A stretch of 64,000 bases of DNA from RGIG3178 sp964533965 (GTDB lineage Bacteria > Bacillota > Clostridia > Christensenellales > QAND01). Where the stretch lies: positions 1 through 64,000 of the forward strand of contig CAZHNN010000005.1 of assembly GCA_964533965.1 (NCBI GenBank), read 5' to 3'. The translations under genes were made by a program, and so were the position numbers. Positions 42,052 through 51,889 of this stretch are shown here, piece by piece (positions within the stretch are counted from its first letter, which is position 1; every line of letters starts with the position of its first letter). The notes beneath the pieces are model-generated. The model was not told where the DNA came from. It did no database searches and saw only the letters and a program-made list of their open reading frames with translations.

Positions 42052-43374
42052 CTAAAAACGAGTTTGTCCGTTTGCCGTAACGATCCCGTATATCAATGGC
42101 TGCAAAGCAGGCATGTTTCCGATGACAATGGCTTCTTTTATGCGCGAAGCGGCCGTTTCCACGTTGGCCTCATCGTTCACATGCATGACAGCGAGTACGT
42201 CGCCAGCCTTAACCTGGCCGCCAGTACGCACGCACATCTGTATTCCCACCAATGGGTCAATGATATCCTCAAGCTTGCTTCGTCCGGCTCCAAGCATTTG
42301 TGCAGCCCTTCCGATCGATGCGGCGTCGATGGAATGGATATACCCTTCCCCTGTCACTTTGATTTCGATAAGGTGTCGGGTCTTTCCCAATCGTGATGTA
42401 TCGGAACATACGAGCGGATCTCCGCCCTGAGCCCGTATGATATTCTCCAATGCCTGTAATGCCTTGCCGGACGATATGGCATCTGAAAGCAGGGCACGCG
42501 CCGTTGTCTCGTCCGCTTCCACCTCAGAAAGGCGCAACAGCTGAACACCCAAAGCCATTGTGACCTTATAGAGATCGCTATCCGCATGCATGCCCCTAAG
42601 CACTTCGATGGCTTCCCTAACTTCCATTGCATTCCCGATCAGATTGCCGAGCGGCTGATCCATGTTTGTCACAAGAGCCGCCACCCGTTTGTTCAGGTGA
42701 ACGCCGATATCGACCATCGTCTGTGCAAGTGCAAACGCATCGTCCACGGTCTGCATGAACGCACCACTGCCCGTCTTGACATCCAGTACGATGATGTCTG
42801 TGCCAAGCGCGAGCTTCTTGCTCATAATGGAAGAGGCGATCAGCGGAATGGAGTCAACCGTTCCCGTGACATCCCGTAAAGCATACATCTTCTTATCCGC
42901 AGGCGCCAATTCATTGCTCTGTCCCACGATGACGCCGCCGTTTTGCCTTAAGAGCTCCTTTACTTCCTCCATGCCCTGCTCTACGCGAAAACCGGGGATG
43001 GACTCCAGCTTGTCGATGGTCCCGCCAGTATGGCCAAGGCCACGGCCCGACATCTTTGCCATCTTCACGCCCAAGCTGGCACAAAGCGGCACGAGAATCA
43101 GCGTGGTGGTATCGGCAACACCGCCCGTAGAATGCTTGTCGGCAACCCTAAAGCCCAATGAAGAAAAGTCCATTACTTGTCCGGAATGCATCATCGCATA
43201 CGTCAAATCCGCGGTTTCCTGTGCATCCATTCCCACAAAGCAGATCGCCATGAACAGTGCCGCAGCCTGGTAATCGGGTATATCACCTTTTGTAAAGCCG
43301 TCGACAAAATAATCTATTTCCCGGGTCGAAAGCTTGTGACCTGCCTTTTTCTTTTCGATCAATTCCACCATCAT
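42052..43374 (-). CDS. Pyrimidine-nucleoside (thymidine) phosphorylase
   Basis: 440 residues. DYFVDGFTKGDIPDYQAAALFMAI, DKHSTGGVADTTTLILVPL, MSGRGLGHTGGTIDKLESIPGF and KTGSGAFM match the family in order. It splits pyrimidine nucleosides with phosphate to base and pentose-1-phosphate. AGGAGG lies 9 nt before ATG 43374; an in-frame GTG at 43377 is also possible. It follows the second GerMN gene by 13 bp. Confidence 0.95.
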   Translation of the reverse strand: MMVELIEKKKAGHKLSTREIDYFVDGFTKGDIPDYQAAALFMAICFVGMDAQETADLTYAMMHSGQVMDFSSLGFRVADKHSTGGVADTTTLILVPLCASLGVKMAKMSGRGLGHTGGTIDKLESIPGFRVEQGMEEVKELLRQNGGVIVGQSNELAPADKKMYALRDVTGTVDSIPLIASSIMSKKLALGTDIIVLDVKTGSGAFMQTVDDAFALAQTMVDIGVHLNKRVAALVTNMDQPLGNLIGNAMEVREAIEVLRGMHADSDLYKVTMALGVQLLRLSEVEADETTARALLSDAISSGKALQALENIIRAQGGDPLVCSDTSRLGKTRHLIEIKVTGEGYIHSIDAASIGRAAQMLGAGRSKLEDIIDPLVGIQMCVRTGGQVKAGDVLAVMHVNDEANVETAASRIKEAIVIGNMPALQPLIYGIVTANGQTRF

Positions 43375-43387
43375 CACTTGTTTCCTC

Positions 43388-44737
43388 CTAAGGCTGCTTG
43401 ATCAATCCGGGGTTTCGCAGCAAGGGTTTAGCAAGCGAAATGGTGCCGCTTAGCGTTTCCGTATTAGCCCCGTCTTGCAAAAACAGGACGGATTGTATCC
43501 CTGCCCGCTCTGTAAGCGAGTTCACGATGGCATATAGCAGCAGCCTTTCCGCCTCTTCCGAAAGTGCGGTACATGCCTGATAGAAGGAAGGTTTTAGATC
43601 CAGTATCGCGAGGTCTTCGGATCGCTGAAGCGATACCAGATCGCTTGCTTTCATGCCTGCAGGCAGAACATTCAAGATGCCCGACTTCTCGATATCCAGC
43701 GGGCCACGCATGATTTCTCTGATAGGCGTCAACGGATCCGCAGCTTCTTTGAAGGATACGGAGCGCGTGACCAGCGCAAGGCTCTTGCCGTCCGCTCCGG
43801 CAAAATACAGCTTGATCATCCCTCCGAGGATGTCCTTTATGGAAGAAACGGTAAAGGTGCCTTCGCCGGCCAACCCCGGTACGTCATGCACCCAATCGCC
43901 GTTCAGGTTGATACGCACCTCGCTAATCTTCGGGATATTGCGAAAAATGGACATCGCCAGGCAAGCATACCCATACAATTCCAAGCCGTTCTGATCCACC
44001 GTTAGATACAGATCGATCCTAGTTCCCGACTGCTTTATTGCTGACAGTGTGATGCCATCGGTATCCATTGCAGCCAATAGATCGGTTCTGGTCGGTCCAT
44101 CCTGCAATGCCGAAAAGATCGCCTTAGCCATGCTGCTTTTAGAAGACTTTGAAATATGCCTGACAACCGGAATGATGTACTGGCCTCGCTTATCGGGGAA
44201 AAACAGCTGTACATAGGAAGAAGATTCATCTTTTGGCGGAATCACGCTCACAACGCCGTCCGTTGTATTGGCGGGCTTGTGCCCATCCACGGTAAGCACA
44301 AGATAGGAAATGCCAAACGCATGGTGCAGAGATTGAACACAGGCGGTAGAGAACAATGCCAGAGGTTGTTTTGTTTGTGACAGGTCGACGTAGGCGGTAT
44401 CCTCAACGATATAGGCATAATTCAATACGGCAGTATTGTTGATCACCGGCAGAAGATTCCCGGAGGGTCCTGCAATAAGCTGCTTCACCAATCCGTTTTC
44501 GGGGGATAGCGACTGATCCAGATCAATTAGTCGTATCTCGGAAGAAAGGCTGCCGTCCGTTTGCGCAAAATAGAGGGCAGCACGCAGGCGGTGTTGAAGC
44601 GGGGGATAGGCAGGCTGAATAAAAGGCATTTTCTCGCTCCGGGTATTCGCCGAGCAACTTGCCAGCGCAGCCACAATGCATATGCACAACAGAAGCGCCA
44701 AACCTCTTCTGTTACGGTAACAACAGCGGTTCAACAC
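43388..44737 (-). CDS. GerMN-domain lipoprotein (downstream copy)
   Basis: 449 residues with a signal sequence ending in the lipobox LASCS. It carries two GerMN-type modules (about 45-165 and 180-300), each with the beta-rich LYFAQTDG or VQLFFPDK start and a later DLSQ or DLYLT strand, and a third related region (about 305-440). GerM of Bacillus is needed for sporulation and germination. GTG 44737 overlaps the preceding GerMN gene by 26 bp. Confidence 0.8.
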   Translation of the reverse strand: MLNRCCYRNRRGLALLLCICIVAALASCSANTRSEKMPFIQPAYPPLQHRLRAALYFAQTDGSLSSEIRLIDLDQSLSPENGLVKQLIAGPSGNLLPVINNTAVLNYAYIVEDTAYVDLSQTKQPLALFSTACVQSLHHAFGISYLVLTVDGHKPANTTDGVVSVIPPKDESSSYVQLFFPDKRGQYIIPVVRHISKSSKSSMAKAIFSALQDGPTRTDLLAAMDTDGITLSAIKQSGTRIDLYLTVDQNGLELYGYACLAMSIFRNIPKISEVRINLNGDWVHDVPGLAGEGTFTVSSIKDILGGMIKLYFAGADGKSLALVTRSVSFKEAADPLTPIREIMRGPLDIEKSGILNVLPAGMKASDLVSLQRSEDLAILDLKPSFYQACTALSEEAERLLLYAIVNSLTERAGIQSVLFLQDGANTETLSGTISLAKPLLRNPGLIKQP

Positions 44738-45644
44738 TCTGATAATCCACCTTCCACATTCCCCTCTCCCGCTTTAGCGTGATGGGCTGATTGAACGCCT
44801 GTTTTAACGTTCCGTTCATCATTTCATAGGTAATATCGACATACACGGTAGCCTGCAGGCTATCCGCAGACAGCAAGACGTTGGCAATGAAATAATCCAC
44901 CAATAGTACATTGCTTTTCTGCAGTTCGCTTTTAAGCGTCGCGGCATCCGGAACAAGCACGCTGCTGTTGAGCATGCGCATCATACGTTCCGCATCTTTG
45001 GACTTTCCGGCATCCAGCACGATCTGTGCTGCGGCGCTCGGCGTGAGAAGCCACGTGTTGGAAAAACCCAGAGGCCCCAGCGCTTCATTTTGATCCGAGT
45101 CCATAAACCCTACCTGCTGCCTGCTGGGTGCTTTTCCCTTTCCATTACCCTCTGTATCCACCAATATCTGGACCTGTGAAATATCGCCGTTTCCGGTCAG
45201 TGTATTGACGATGGCATAGATTGCCAGCTTCTTCCTGGTCGCGCTGTCGCTGCTCGTGCCTTCGCCAATCGATAAAAGCTCCTTAGACAATACGATGGAC
45301 AGCTGGCTGCCGCTTCTTAGTACCGATTCCTTGCGCAGATTATTGGAAAACACTGCTTCGAGTGACAATCCCTGCGCGGGACCTTTGGCAAGTTCGCGCA
45401 GCAGCGCGTCCTGCAGCGTATCCCCCGCATCGGCATGTACCTCGATGCTTGTCGTATAGCTCGAAAGATATGGTTCTCCCATCACGGGAAAATACAGTGT
45501 TACCGACTGCATGCTTCCTGAGTTCTTGCTGTAGGGATTGATCTGTGGCATGTATTTTGTTTCGGGAGAAGATTCCCGTATGCTTTGGCATCCCACGCAA
45601 AGCAGCAATGTGCTGCAAAGGGCAAACAATGCTATGCGCCTCAT
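44712..45644 (-). CDS. GerMN-domain lipoprotein (upstream copy)
   Basis: 310 residues, lipobox LCVGC, then a GerMN module (about 45-160: VTLYFPVMGEPYLSSYTTSIEV, LLRELAKGP, AIYAIVNTLTGNGDISQVQILVDTEG) and a C-terminal helical/beta region with VDYFIANVLLSADSLQATVYVDITYEM. ATG 45644 overlaps the kinase stop (ATGA) behind GGGTGGG. The lipid-anchored location and the two-component neighbour resemble the LpqB-MtrAB arrangement of actinobacteria, in which a GerMN lipoprotein modulates the sensor. Confidence 0.82.
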   Translation of the reverse strand: MRRIALFALCSTLLLCVGCQSIRESSPETKYMPQINPYSKNSGSMQSVTLYFPVMGEPYLSSYTTSIEVHADAGDTLQDALLRELAKGPAQGLSLEAVFSNNLRKESVLRSGSQLSIVLSKELLSIGEGTSSDSATRKKLAIYAIVNTLTGNGDISQVQILVDTEGNGKGKAPSRQQVGFMDSDQNEALGPLGFSNTWLLTPSAAAQIVLDAGKSKDAERMMRMLNSSVLVPDAATLKSELQKSNVLLVDYFIANVLLSADSLQATVYVDITYEMMNGTLKQAFNQPITLKRERGMWKVDYQSVEPLLLP

Positions 45645-47128
45645 TCGCCCACCCCCCATCGGGGCAGCCGCATCACGAACACGGAACCCTGCTGCGCATT
45701 GGGACTCAATGCAACTTCCCCGCCATGCAGGCGAGCGACCTGCTGCACGATAGCTAGGCCCAATCCTGTTCCACCCGTGTCGCGCGAACGTGCTTTATCA
45801 ACGCGGTAGAATCTCTCGAAAATGTGGATACGGTCTTCTTCCGGTATGCCGATGCCGGTATCCGAGACGATGATTTTAATCCATTGGACCCCACCCTCGT
45901 CCTTTTCCTCTTCAATGTTCACCGAAACGCTGCCACCTTCCGGCGTGTACTTAATGCCGTTGGAGATGAGGTTCATGATGGCTGTGTTCAGTTTCAGCCT
46001 GTCGCACCGCATTTGGATTTTATTCTCCGGGAGACTCAATTTGATGTGCTTCTCCTGCGACAGAGGCATAAGTGTTTTGGCACACTCGGCGATCAAATTG
46101 TCAAGCGACTCCATTGTATATCTCATGGCTGTGCTGCTTCGTTCTGACTGTGCGAGGATAAGCAGATCCCGCAGCAGCAAATTCATCCTGTCGATCTGTT
46201 CGTTGATATCCGACAGAAACTCCTTGTACGTTGCCTCCGGAACGTTTTGCTCGTATAACAGAGATTCTGCCAAAATTTTGATGGCGGACAATGGTGTTTT
46301 AAGCTCATGCGATGCGTTGGAAACAAACTCCTGTCGCTGTCTTTCGATGTTCTCCAATTGCTCGCTCATCGTATTGAACGTGCGTGCAAGCTGCGCGATC
46401 TCGCTGTTGCCGCGAATTTTCGTTCGAGCCTGGAATTCTCCCTTGCTCATCTGTGTGATCGCTTCGGTCATCTGCACAATGGGCAATGAGATGAAACGGG
46501 ATACGATGACGCTGGACATGATCAAAACGATCAATATACCCAAAGCAACAAATGAAAACCTGAGCAAAGCGTTTGAGGTGAGGTCCACAACGTCCTGTAT
46601 CGAAACGCTGACCAGCAGCACGCCTACGGATCGGGATTGATAGACGATCGCCGTCGTATAATACACAGCCCAATCCTTGTCCCGTGCGAGGAATCCGCTC
46701 GTGTTCTGGCTGGCGGTCACCATATGAAAGCCATAAGTGGAATTTAGGCTTCCGGAAAGAATGGACTGAATCTCAGGTTGCCGCAAAATGTGCCCATTGA
46801 GTTCGGAATGTGAATCAGCCATCACGATGCCGTCCATGTCCAAGACCAACACGCGCCCGGAAAAATCGTCAGCGTTTCGAGCTGCCAGAGCATACAGCTG
46901 TGCCGCATCGTTTTCGGATACGGCAAGCGCGAACTGGGTGGCGGACTCATTGACCTTTTGGGACTGTGCATCGATTCGCTGTGAAATCAAAAACTCTCCG
47001 ACAAGTTTAGTGACGGAGAGATCAATGAAAAAAAACGCAACAGCAAACAGAAGCGTATAGATGATGACAATCTGACCGCGCAGGGTTGAAAGAATACGTA
47101 GTTTACCGACCCGCAAAGTAGTATCCAA
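45641..47128 (-). CDS. Membrane sensor histidine kinase
   Basis: 495 residues: TM1 about 18-40, an extracytoplasmic sensor of about 145 residues (41-187), TM2 about 188-209, HAMP (210-262), HisKA with SHELKTPLSAIK (phospho-His 274), and HATPase with NLISNGIKYTPEGG, DTGIGIPEEDR, FERFYRVDKARSRDTGGTGLGL. PhoR/WalK-like. TTG 47128 lies inside the end of the regulator gene; TTG 47116 is an alternative. The signal is unknown. Confidence 0.92.
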   Translation of the reverse strand: MDTTLRVGKLRILSTLRGQIVIIYTLLFAVAFFFIDLSVTKLVGEFLISQRIDAQSQKVNESATQFALAVSENDAAQLYALAARNADDFSGRVLVLDMDGIVMADSHSELNGHILRQPEIQSILSGSLNSTYGFHMVTASQNTSGFLARDKDWAVYYTTAIVYQSRSVGVLLVSVSIQDVVDLTSNALLRFSFVALGILIVLIMSSVIVSRFISLPIVQMTEAITQMSKGEFQARTKIRGNSEIAQLARTFNTMSEQLENIERQRQEFVSNASHELKTPLSAIKILAESLLYEQNVPEATYKEFLSDINEQIDRMNLLLRDLLILAQSERSSTAMRYTMESLDNLIAECAKTLMPLSQEKHIKLSLPENKIQMRCDRLKLNTAIMNLISNGIKYTPEGGSVSVNIEEEKDEGGVQWIKIIVSDTGIGIPEEDRIHIFERFYRVDKARSRDTGGTGLGLAIVQQVARLHGGEVALSPNAQQGSVFVMRLPRWGVGE

Positions 47129-47795
47129 CTCCCCATTTTGTCATGATGTACTTTGGGTTAGCGGGATCGAGCTCAAGCTTTTCGCGCAGCCGCCGGATGT
47201 GCACATCCACGGTACGAAGATCATAGCCATTCGTATCTCTTTCATTTCTCCAAAGTGCATCATGGAGTTCTTCGCGTGAAAAAACCCTTCCGCGCTGGCT
47301 GGCCATAGCCCACAGCAGGTTGAATTCCTTCGCGGTCAGGTTGATCTCCTCCTGATCCCGCTTTACGCTTCTTGACGAGATATCTATGGATAATCCGTTG
47401 GAAGAAAAGCTCTGTGTAGCCTGTTTCTTGCTCAGCGTACGGCGAAGCACACTCTTGATGCGCGCTTTTACTTCCAAAATATTGAAAGGCTTTACCATAT
47501 AATCGTCCGCGCCGTATTCGAGTCCAAGGATCCTGTCCATATCTTCGCCTTTGGCGGTGAGCATTATGACGGGAACATCACTTACCTCGCGGATTTGGCG
47601 CAGCACTTCCATGCCGCTCATCTGAGGCAGCATGACATCCAAAAGGATCAATTGGTATTCATCCGATCTGAATTTCTCTAGGGCTGTAAGTCCATCGGTT
47701 GCTTCGTCAACCGAAAAGCCTTCTTGTTCCAATGAAAAACGAAGGCCTTTGACAATCATTGGCTCGTCGTCGACGATGAGAATGCGCGTTGCCAA
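47103..47795 (-). CDS. OmpR-family response regulator
   Basis: 230 residues: a receiver with DDEP near residue 10, phospho-acceptor Asp53 in LILLDVMLPQMSG, Lys in YMVKPF, then a winged-helix domain (NLTAKEFNLLWAMASQRGRVFSREELHDALW and RTVDVHIRRLREKLE). TTG start at 47795 behind AGGGGAG. Partner of the overlapping kinase. First gene of a six-gene run. Confidence 0.94.
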   Translation of the reverse strand: MATRILIVDDEPMIVKGLRFSLEQEGFSVDEATDGLTALEKFRSDEYQLILLDVMLPQMSGMEVLRQIREVSDVPVIMLTAKGEDMDRILGLEYGADDYMVKPFNILEVKARIKSVLRRTLSKKQATQSFSSNGLSIDISSRSVKRDQEEINLTAKEFNLLWAMASQRGRVFSREELHDALWRNERDTNGYDLRTVDVHIRRLREKLELDPANPKYIMTKWGVGYYFAGR

Positions 47796-47830
47796 TGTGT
47801 TCTCCCCTTCCCGACTTCCATGTCGCTGAT

Positions 47831-47836
47831 ATTATA
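47831..47836 (-). promoter_or_regulatory. -10 element of the two-component operon
   Basis: Minus-strand TATAAT about 36 bp before the regulator start. No good -35 hexamer at 17 bp, so it may need an activator, possibly the regulator itself. Confidence 0.45.
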
Positions 47837-48017
47837 ACATGAAATACACAAAGGAAACAGCGCATTATTGCATTCGCGCGTCAACTTACCGTATTTCGTG
47901 CATATTCCTATATTATTTCGGAATTTTTACGTATTTCTGAAGTTTTAATTATGCTGAATTTGCACCCTTGTTCTATTGAAAAGGCTCGGTGTGCTGTCCT
48001 TACGTCGGATTGCGCAA

Positions 48018-48046
48018 TGGACAATCCTTTTGGATTATTATATACT
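48018..48046 (+). promoter_or_regulatory. Promoter immediately upstream of the first carboxypeptidase
   Basis: TGGACA (48018-48023), a 17-bp spacer, TATACT (48041-48046). The ATG is at 48056, only 9 bp after the -10, so the transcript would have almost no leader. Confidence 0.45.
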
Positions 48047-48055
48047 CAGTCTATT

Positions 48056-49612
48056 ATGGGACAAAGCGCATTTAGAAAAATCGCCATAGCATTTTGCGCA
48101 TTGTTGTTGGTATGGAGCTTCGTTCTGCCGGATGGCAAGTCATCGGCAGCGCCTGAGCAGCCTGCATCCACCTGCAACAGCTATCTGCTATGCGATTTTG
48201 AGACCGGAGAAATTATTTTCGCAAACAAGCCCGATGAACGGGTGTACCCAGCAAGCGTCACCAAGATGATGACCGCCCTGATCCTGATCGAAAAGAAACC
48301 AGATCTGAGCGAGAAGGTCACAGTCGGTTCCGAGATCAATAACTTTGGGCCGGATGCGAGCAAAATGGGCATCAAACAGAACGAAGTCATCTCTTATAAA
48401 GACCTTCTCTACGGTATGCTGCTTGTTTCTGGAAACGATGCGGCAGCAACCGTCGCAGTCAAGATAGGCGGGTCCATTAGCGGCTTTGCGGAACTGATGA
48501 ACCAGAGGGCCGGCGAACTCGGTATGACGAGTACGCACTTTGTCAACCCGCACGGCATGCAAAGCACTGAGCACTACACGACCGCAGCGGATTTGGCAAA
48601 ACTTGCGATCGCTTGTATGAAAAATCCGACGTTTGCAGAAGTCGTCAAGACCGCCGAATATACGACGCCCCCCACGAACAAGACTCCGGCGGGATATGAT
48701 CTTAAGACCACCAACCGCCTGCTCTCCACCGACCCGAAGAGTGAGTCTTTTCATTATGACGGGGCCATTGGCATCAAGACCGGGTCCACGTCAGCGGCGC
48801 AAGGTTGCCTTGTCGCAGCGGCGAAGAAGAACGGACGGACATTGATCGCGGTGATGATGGGCGACGACAGCTCCACCAGCAATGATAAATACGTTAAGCG
48901 ATGGACCGACTCCGTCAAGTTCTTCAATTACGGCTTTGGATTGGTTCGCATCGACCTTGTGCCATACATAGCAAAGCTGTCTACCGTAGCCTCTCTTACC
49001 GGAAAGAGCAACGCGGCATTGTACGCAGCGCCTCCCGCCTCGCTGGGCTATTGGACGAATCAGGCCACGGCCCAGGCCATTGCACAACCGGGGGCCATTA
49101 CGGTCCGTGTCGAATACAACAACTCGTTTCCGGTATTTGCACCGACACATAGCCCAATCGGAACCGCTGTTTTCAGCTTCGGGAATCAACAGATATATCG
49201 CACAAACCTCACGCTGGTATCGTCCGGCGTAAAGATGCAGAGCCCCGAGACCGCTTCACAAAACAAGGGCGGTATGATCATTGTGTTGGCTTTGGTGCTT
49301 ATCCTGTGTCTGTCGCTGCTGCTATTCATCTTAACAGCGCGGAAGAAAGCCATACTGCGACGCCGAATGGCGAATAAAGCCGCAGCGCAGCGTTCCAACC
49401 GGCCGGGGTCCCCGCTTCCCCCAAAAAGGCAGCCCTACCCTGCGCAGCCACAAAGGCAGGAATATCCGCCCAAGCGTCCGTCGCGCAATACACCGTTTTC
49501 AGAACACGATATCTCGAGTCCCGACAGCGTCCCGCCATTGCGTTTTCCCCAGGACAGGGTACGAATTCAACAGCGCAGCCGCCCTGGATATGATGAATAC
49601 TCGGACGAATAA
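48056..49612 (+). CDS. D-alanyl-D-alanine carboxypeptidase (DacF/PBP5 type), first of a tandem pair
   Basis: 518 residues: signal sequence (about 1-31), S11 peptidase domain with SVTK (67-70), SGN (125-127) and KTGS (241-244), a C-terminal beta domain, one membrane helix (about 423-445), then an unusually long basic/Pro-rich cytosolic tail of about 75 residues. It trims the last D-Ala from peptidoglycan stem peptides. The frame is open upstream to 47951, but only from ATG 48056 does a normal signal peptide begin. No ribosome site precedes it. Confidence 0.88.
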   Translation: MGQSAFRKIAIAFCALLLVWSFVLPDGKSSAAPEQPASTCNSYLLCDFETGEIIFANKPDERVYPASVTKMMTALILIEKKPDLSEKVTVGSEINNFGPDASKMGIKQNEVISYKDLLYGMLLVSGNDAAATVAVKIGGSISGFAELMNQRAGELGMTSTHFVNPHGMQSTEHYTTAADLAKLAIACMKNPTFAEVVKTAEYTTPPTNKTPAGYDLKTTNRLLSTDPKSESFHYDGAIGIKTGSTSAAQGCLVAAAKKNGRTLIAVMMGDDSSTSNDKYVKRWTDSVKFFNYGFGLVRIDLVPYIAKLSTVASLTGKSNAALYAAPPASLGYWTNQATAQAIAQPGAITVRVEYNNSFPVFAPTHSPIGTAVFSFGNQQIYRTNLTLVSSGVKMQSPETASQNKGGMIIVLALVLILCLSLLLFILTARKKAILRRRMANKAAAQRSNRPGSPLPPKRQPYPAQPQRQEYPPKRPSRNTPFSEHDISSPDSVPPLRFPQDRVRIQQRSRPGYDEYSDE

Positions 49613-49649
49613 ACGCTTTTCAACAAAATAATGATTTGACGGGGTTACG

Positions 49650-51076
49650 ATGGTACAAAAAGACAGATTCAAACAGCTTATCATACGATTCTTCGTTCTG
49701 GCCATTGCGCTGCANNNNNNNNNNNNNNNNNNNNNNNNNNNNNNNNNNNNNNNNNNNNNNNNNNNNNNNNNNNNNNNNNNNNNNNNNNNNNNNNGTTTGC
49801 TGCTGCGCCTCCCACATCAAGCTGTAACAGCTATTTGCTGGCGGATGCGTCATCCGGGGACATACTGATCGCCAACAAGCCCAATGAGCGAATCTACCCC
49901 GCCAGCACGACCAAGATCATGACGGCGCTGCTGCTTCTGGAGAACGAAAAGGATCTATCCAAGACAGTAACGGTTGGTAGTGAGATCAACGCACTTCCGA
50001 GCGATGCGTCCATCATGGGCGTAAAGAAAGGCGAAGTGATCTCGCTCAAGGACCTTCTCTACGGCCTTATGCTTCCTTCCGGCGCCGACGCAGCCGTGAC
50101 CATTGCAGTCGACGTCGGCGGTTCCGTACAAGGCTTCGTGGATATGATGAACGCAAGAGCAGCACAGCTAGGCATGACGGGGACCCATTTCGTTAATCCC
50201 GACGGGCTTCACGACAGCAACCATTATTCAACCGCTTCCGATTTGGCAAAGCTCGCCATCGCGGCAATGTCCAATCCTACGTTCCAGGAAGTTGTCGATA
50301 CGCCTTCCTATAAGACTGCCGCGACTAACAAGCATCCGGATGGAATTTCACTCAAAACAACAAATAAATTGATATCCAAGAGTACGGACGACAAGTCGCT
50401 AAACTATCAATACGCCATCGGTGTAAAAACCGGCTATACAGATCCTGCTCATGGCTGCCTTATCGCTGCCGCCGAGAAGAATGGACAAATCTATATTGCT
50501 GTTTTATTGGGGGACAACTCTTCCAATTTATCCAAGCGGTTCACAGATGCAGCAAAGTTCTTCGATTATGGGTTTACTCAAAAGCGCATCGATCTATATG
50601 CGAAGATAAAGTCAACCGCGTTGTCTGCGGTCCTTCCTGGCGACAAGGAAGCCTCCAAGCTCACAGCGGTCGTTAAAGCCACCAGTATTATCCGCTGGAT
50701 GGATGCAACCATCGTGGACCAACTCTCCGCCAGCACCTCAACACTGGACGTGTCCTATTCGCTCAACCCGCTGACTTCACCAAAGCCTACCGGTTCCAAC
50801 GTCGTGGTCGGAACGGTGACATACTCCTATCAGGGTACCACCTTATTCTCTTGTGATATAATAAAAACTCCCGTGGAAAGGCCATCCGGGCTCAGCGATC
50901 AGACCGTGGCGCTGATTAAGCTCGTTTCTTTCATACTGCTGAGTTTGGGAGCGTTGCTGTTGATCATACTCATCCTGCGCAAAGTCACCGTGACGCGCTC
51001 AAGGCACAACCGGCGATATTCAAGCCCGGGCAAGAAGCCAACGGGTAGAAGGCTGCGCAATCCTCATGATTTCTAA
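49650..51076 (+). CDS. D-alanyl-D-alanine carboxypeptidase, second of the tandem pair (assembly gap in signal region)
   Basis: ATG 49650 behind GGGGTT starts MVQKDRFKQLIIRFFVLAIAL, a signal sequence broken by the N-gap at 49715-49794. The sequence resumes FAAAPPTSSCNSYLLAD, colinear with the upstream paralog. The catalytic domain has STTK and KTGYTD, but the middle motif reads SGAD where the paralog has SGND. A C-terminal membrane helix and short basic tail end the protein. The frame differs across the gap, as expected if its length is only an estimate. Confidence 0.85.
49715..49794. other. Assembly gap (80 N)
   Basis: Unknown bases inside the signal-peptide region of the second carboxypeptidase, probably left by a misassembly-prone tandem paralog. 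Confidence 0.95.
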
Positions 51077-51093
51077 AAGCAGGATCATACATG

Positions 51094-51117
51094 AAAAGGC
51101 GGCTAATGCCGCCTTTT
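51094..51117. terminator. Bidirectional intrinsic terminator
   Basis: AAAAGGCGGC / GCCGCCTTTT, a 10-bp stem with a TAAT loop, between the convergent carboxypeptidase and thioesterase genes. It overlaps the thioesterase stop codon. Confidence 0.88.
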
Positions 51118-51838
51118 ATTTTCTTTTCTCCAATTGTATTCTTGCTTCAAAAAAGCTTCTGTCGTGCTCTGATTTCCCTACAGCCAGTATATCTGAATCA
51201 TCTGTCTGGATTTCCAGCATGCAGACATTCTCCGGCTTGATCTCTTGGCGGTAATTTACCTGTAAAGCCGATACAAAGTAATTCTGCATCTGCTGTATCG
51301 GCAGAGCATCCAAGACCCAATTCACATATCGCACGTTGTTCACATGCCCGTTGATGTCGATGTCGGTGTATTTTGGAATCCGCATTTCCTGTATATCGAT
51401 TCGAGACAGTTTAGGTATTGGTGACACTGTAATCGGCTCCATATCCGAAGGCACGTAGATTTCGGGCAGACCCGCCATATGCGGTGAGACGATCTTGCGG
51501 CTTTGTGGATCAATGAGCATCCATATCGTTGCCCCACCGCCGATGTCTGTTCCCGCTTCATCGATAAAAGTGAAGTAGCGCGGACAGGATGCATGCGTGT
51601 TTCTTCCCGTCCATGTCTTGATCGTGATGTTCTCATTTTGGTGAATTTCTCGTTTTATCAAAATCGCGCTTCTGGCCGACATCCATACAAGATTCTTTTT
51701 TTGCAGATCTTCCCTGCCCACGCCAAGTACATTAGCATGCACATCTGCTAACCGCTGCATGTGGTCCAGCATCCTTATGACCATAACCGAGCCTGCTACA
51801 TCCAGGTCGGCAGGCGCAATGTGAAAGACCTCTTCCAT
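51116..51838 (-). CDS. Acyl-ACP thioesterase (FatA/FatB family)
   Basis: 240 residues, a double hotdog. RLADVHANVLGVGREDL and VWMSARSAILIKRE in the first half, and TDIDINGHVNNVRYVNWVLDALP (the Asn-His catalytic region) in the second, are FatA-type signatures. Releases fatty acids from acyl carrier protein. Single gene, with terminators on both sides. Confidence 0.88.
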   Translation of the reverse strand: MEEVFHIAPADLDVAGSVMVIRMLDHMQRLADVHANVLGVGREDLQKKNLVWMSARSAILIKREIHQNENITIKTWTGRNTHASCPRYFTFIDEAGTDIGGGATIWMLIDPQSRKIVSPHMAGLPEIYVPSDMEPITVSPIPKLSRIDIQEMRIPKYTDIDINGHVNNVRYVNWVLDALPIQQMQNYFVSALQVNYRQEIKPENVCMLEIQTDDSDILAVGKSEHDRSFFEARIQLEKRK

Positions 51839-51889
51839 CTGTTTTCTTTAACCCTTCCATTCAATAGAAATCCATTTGCTGTATATTGT

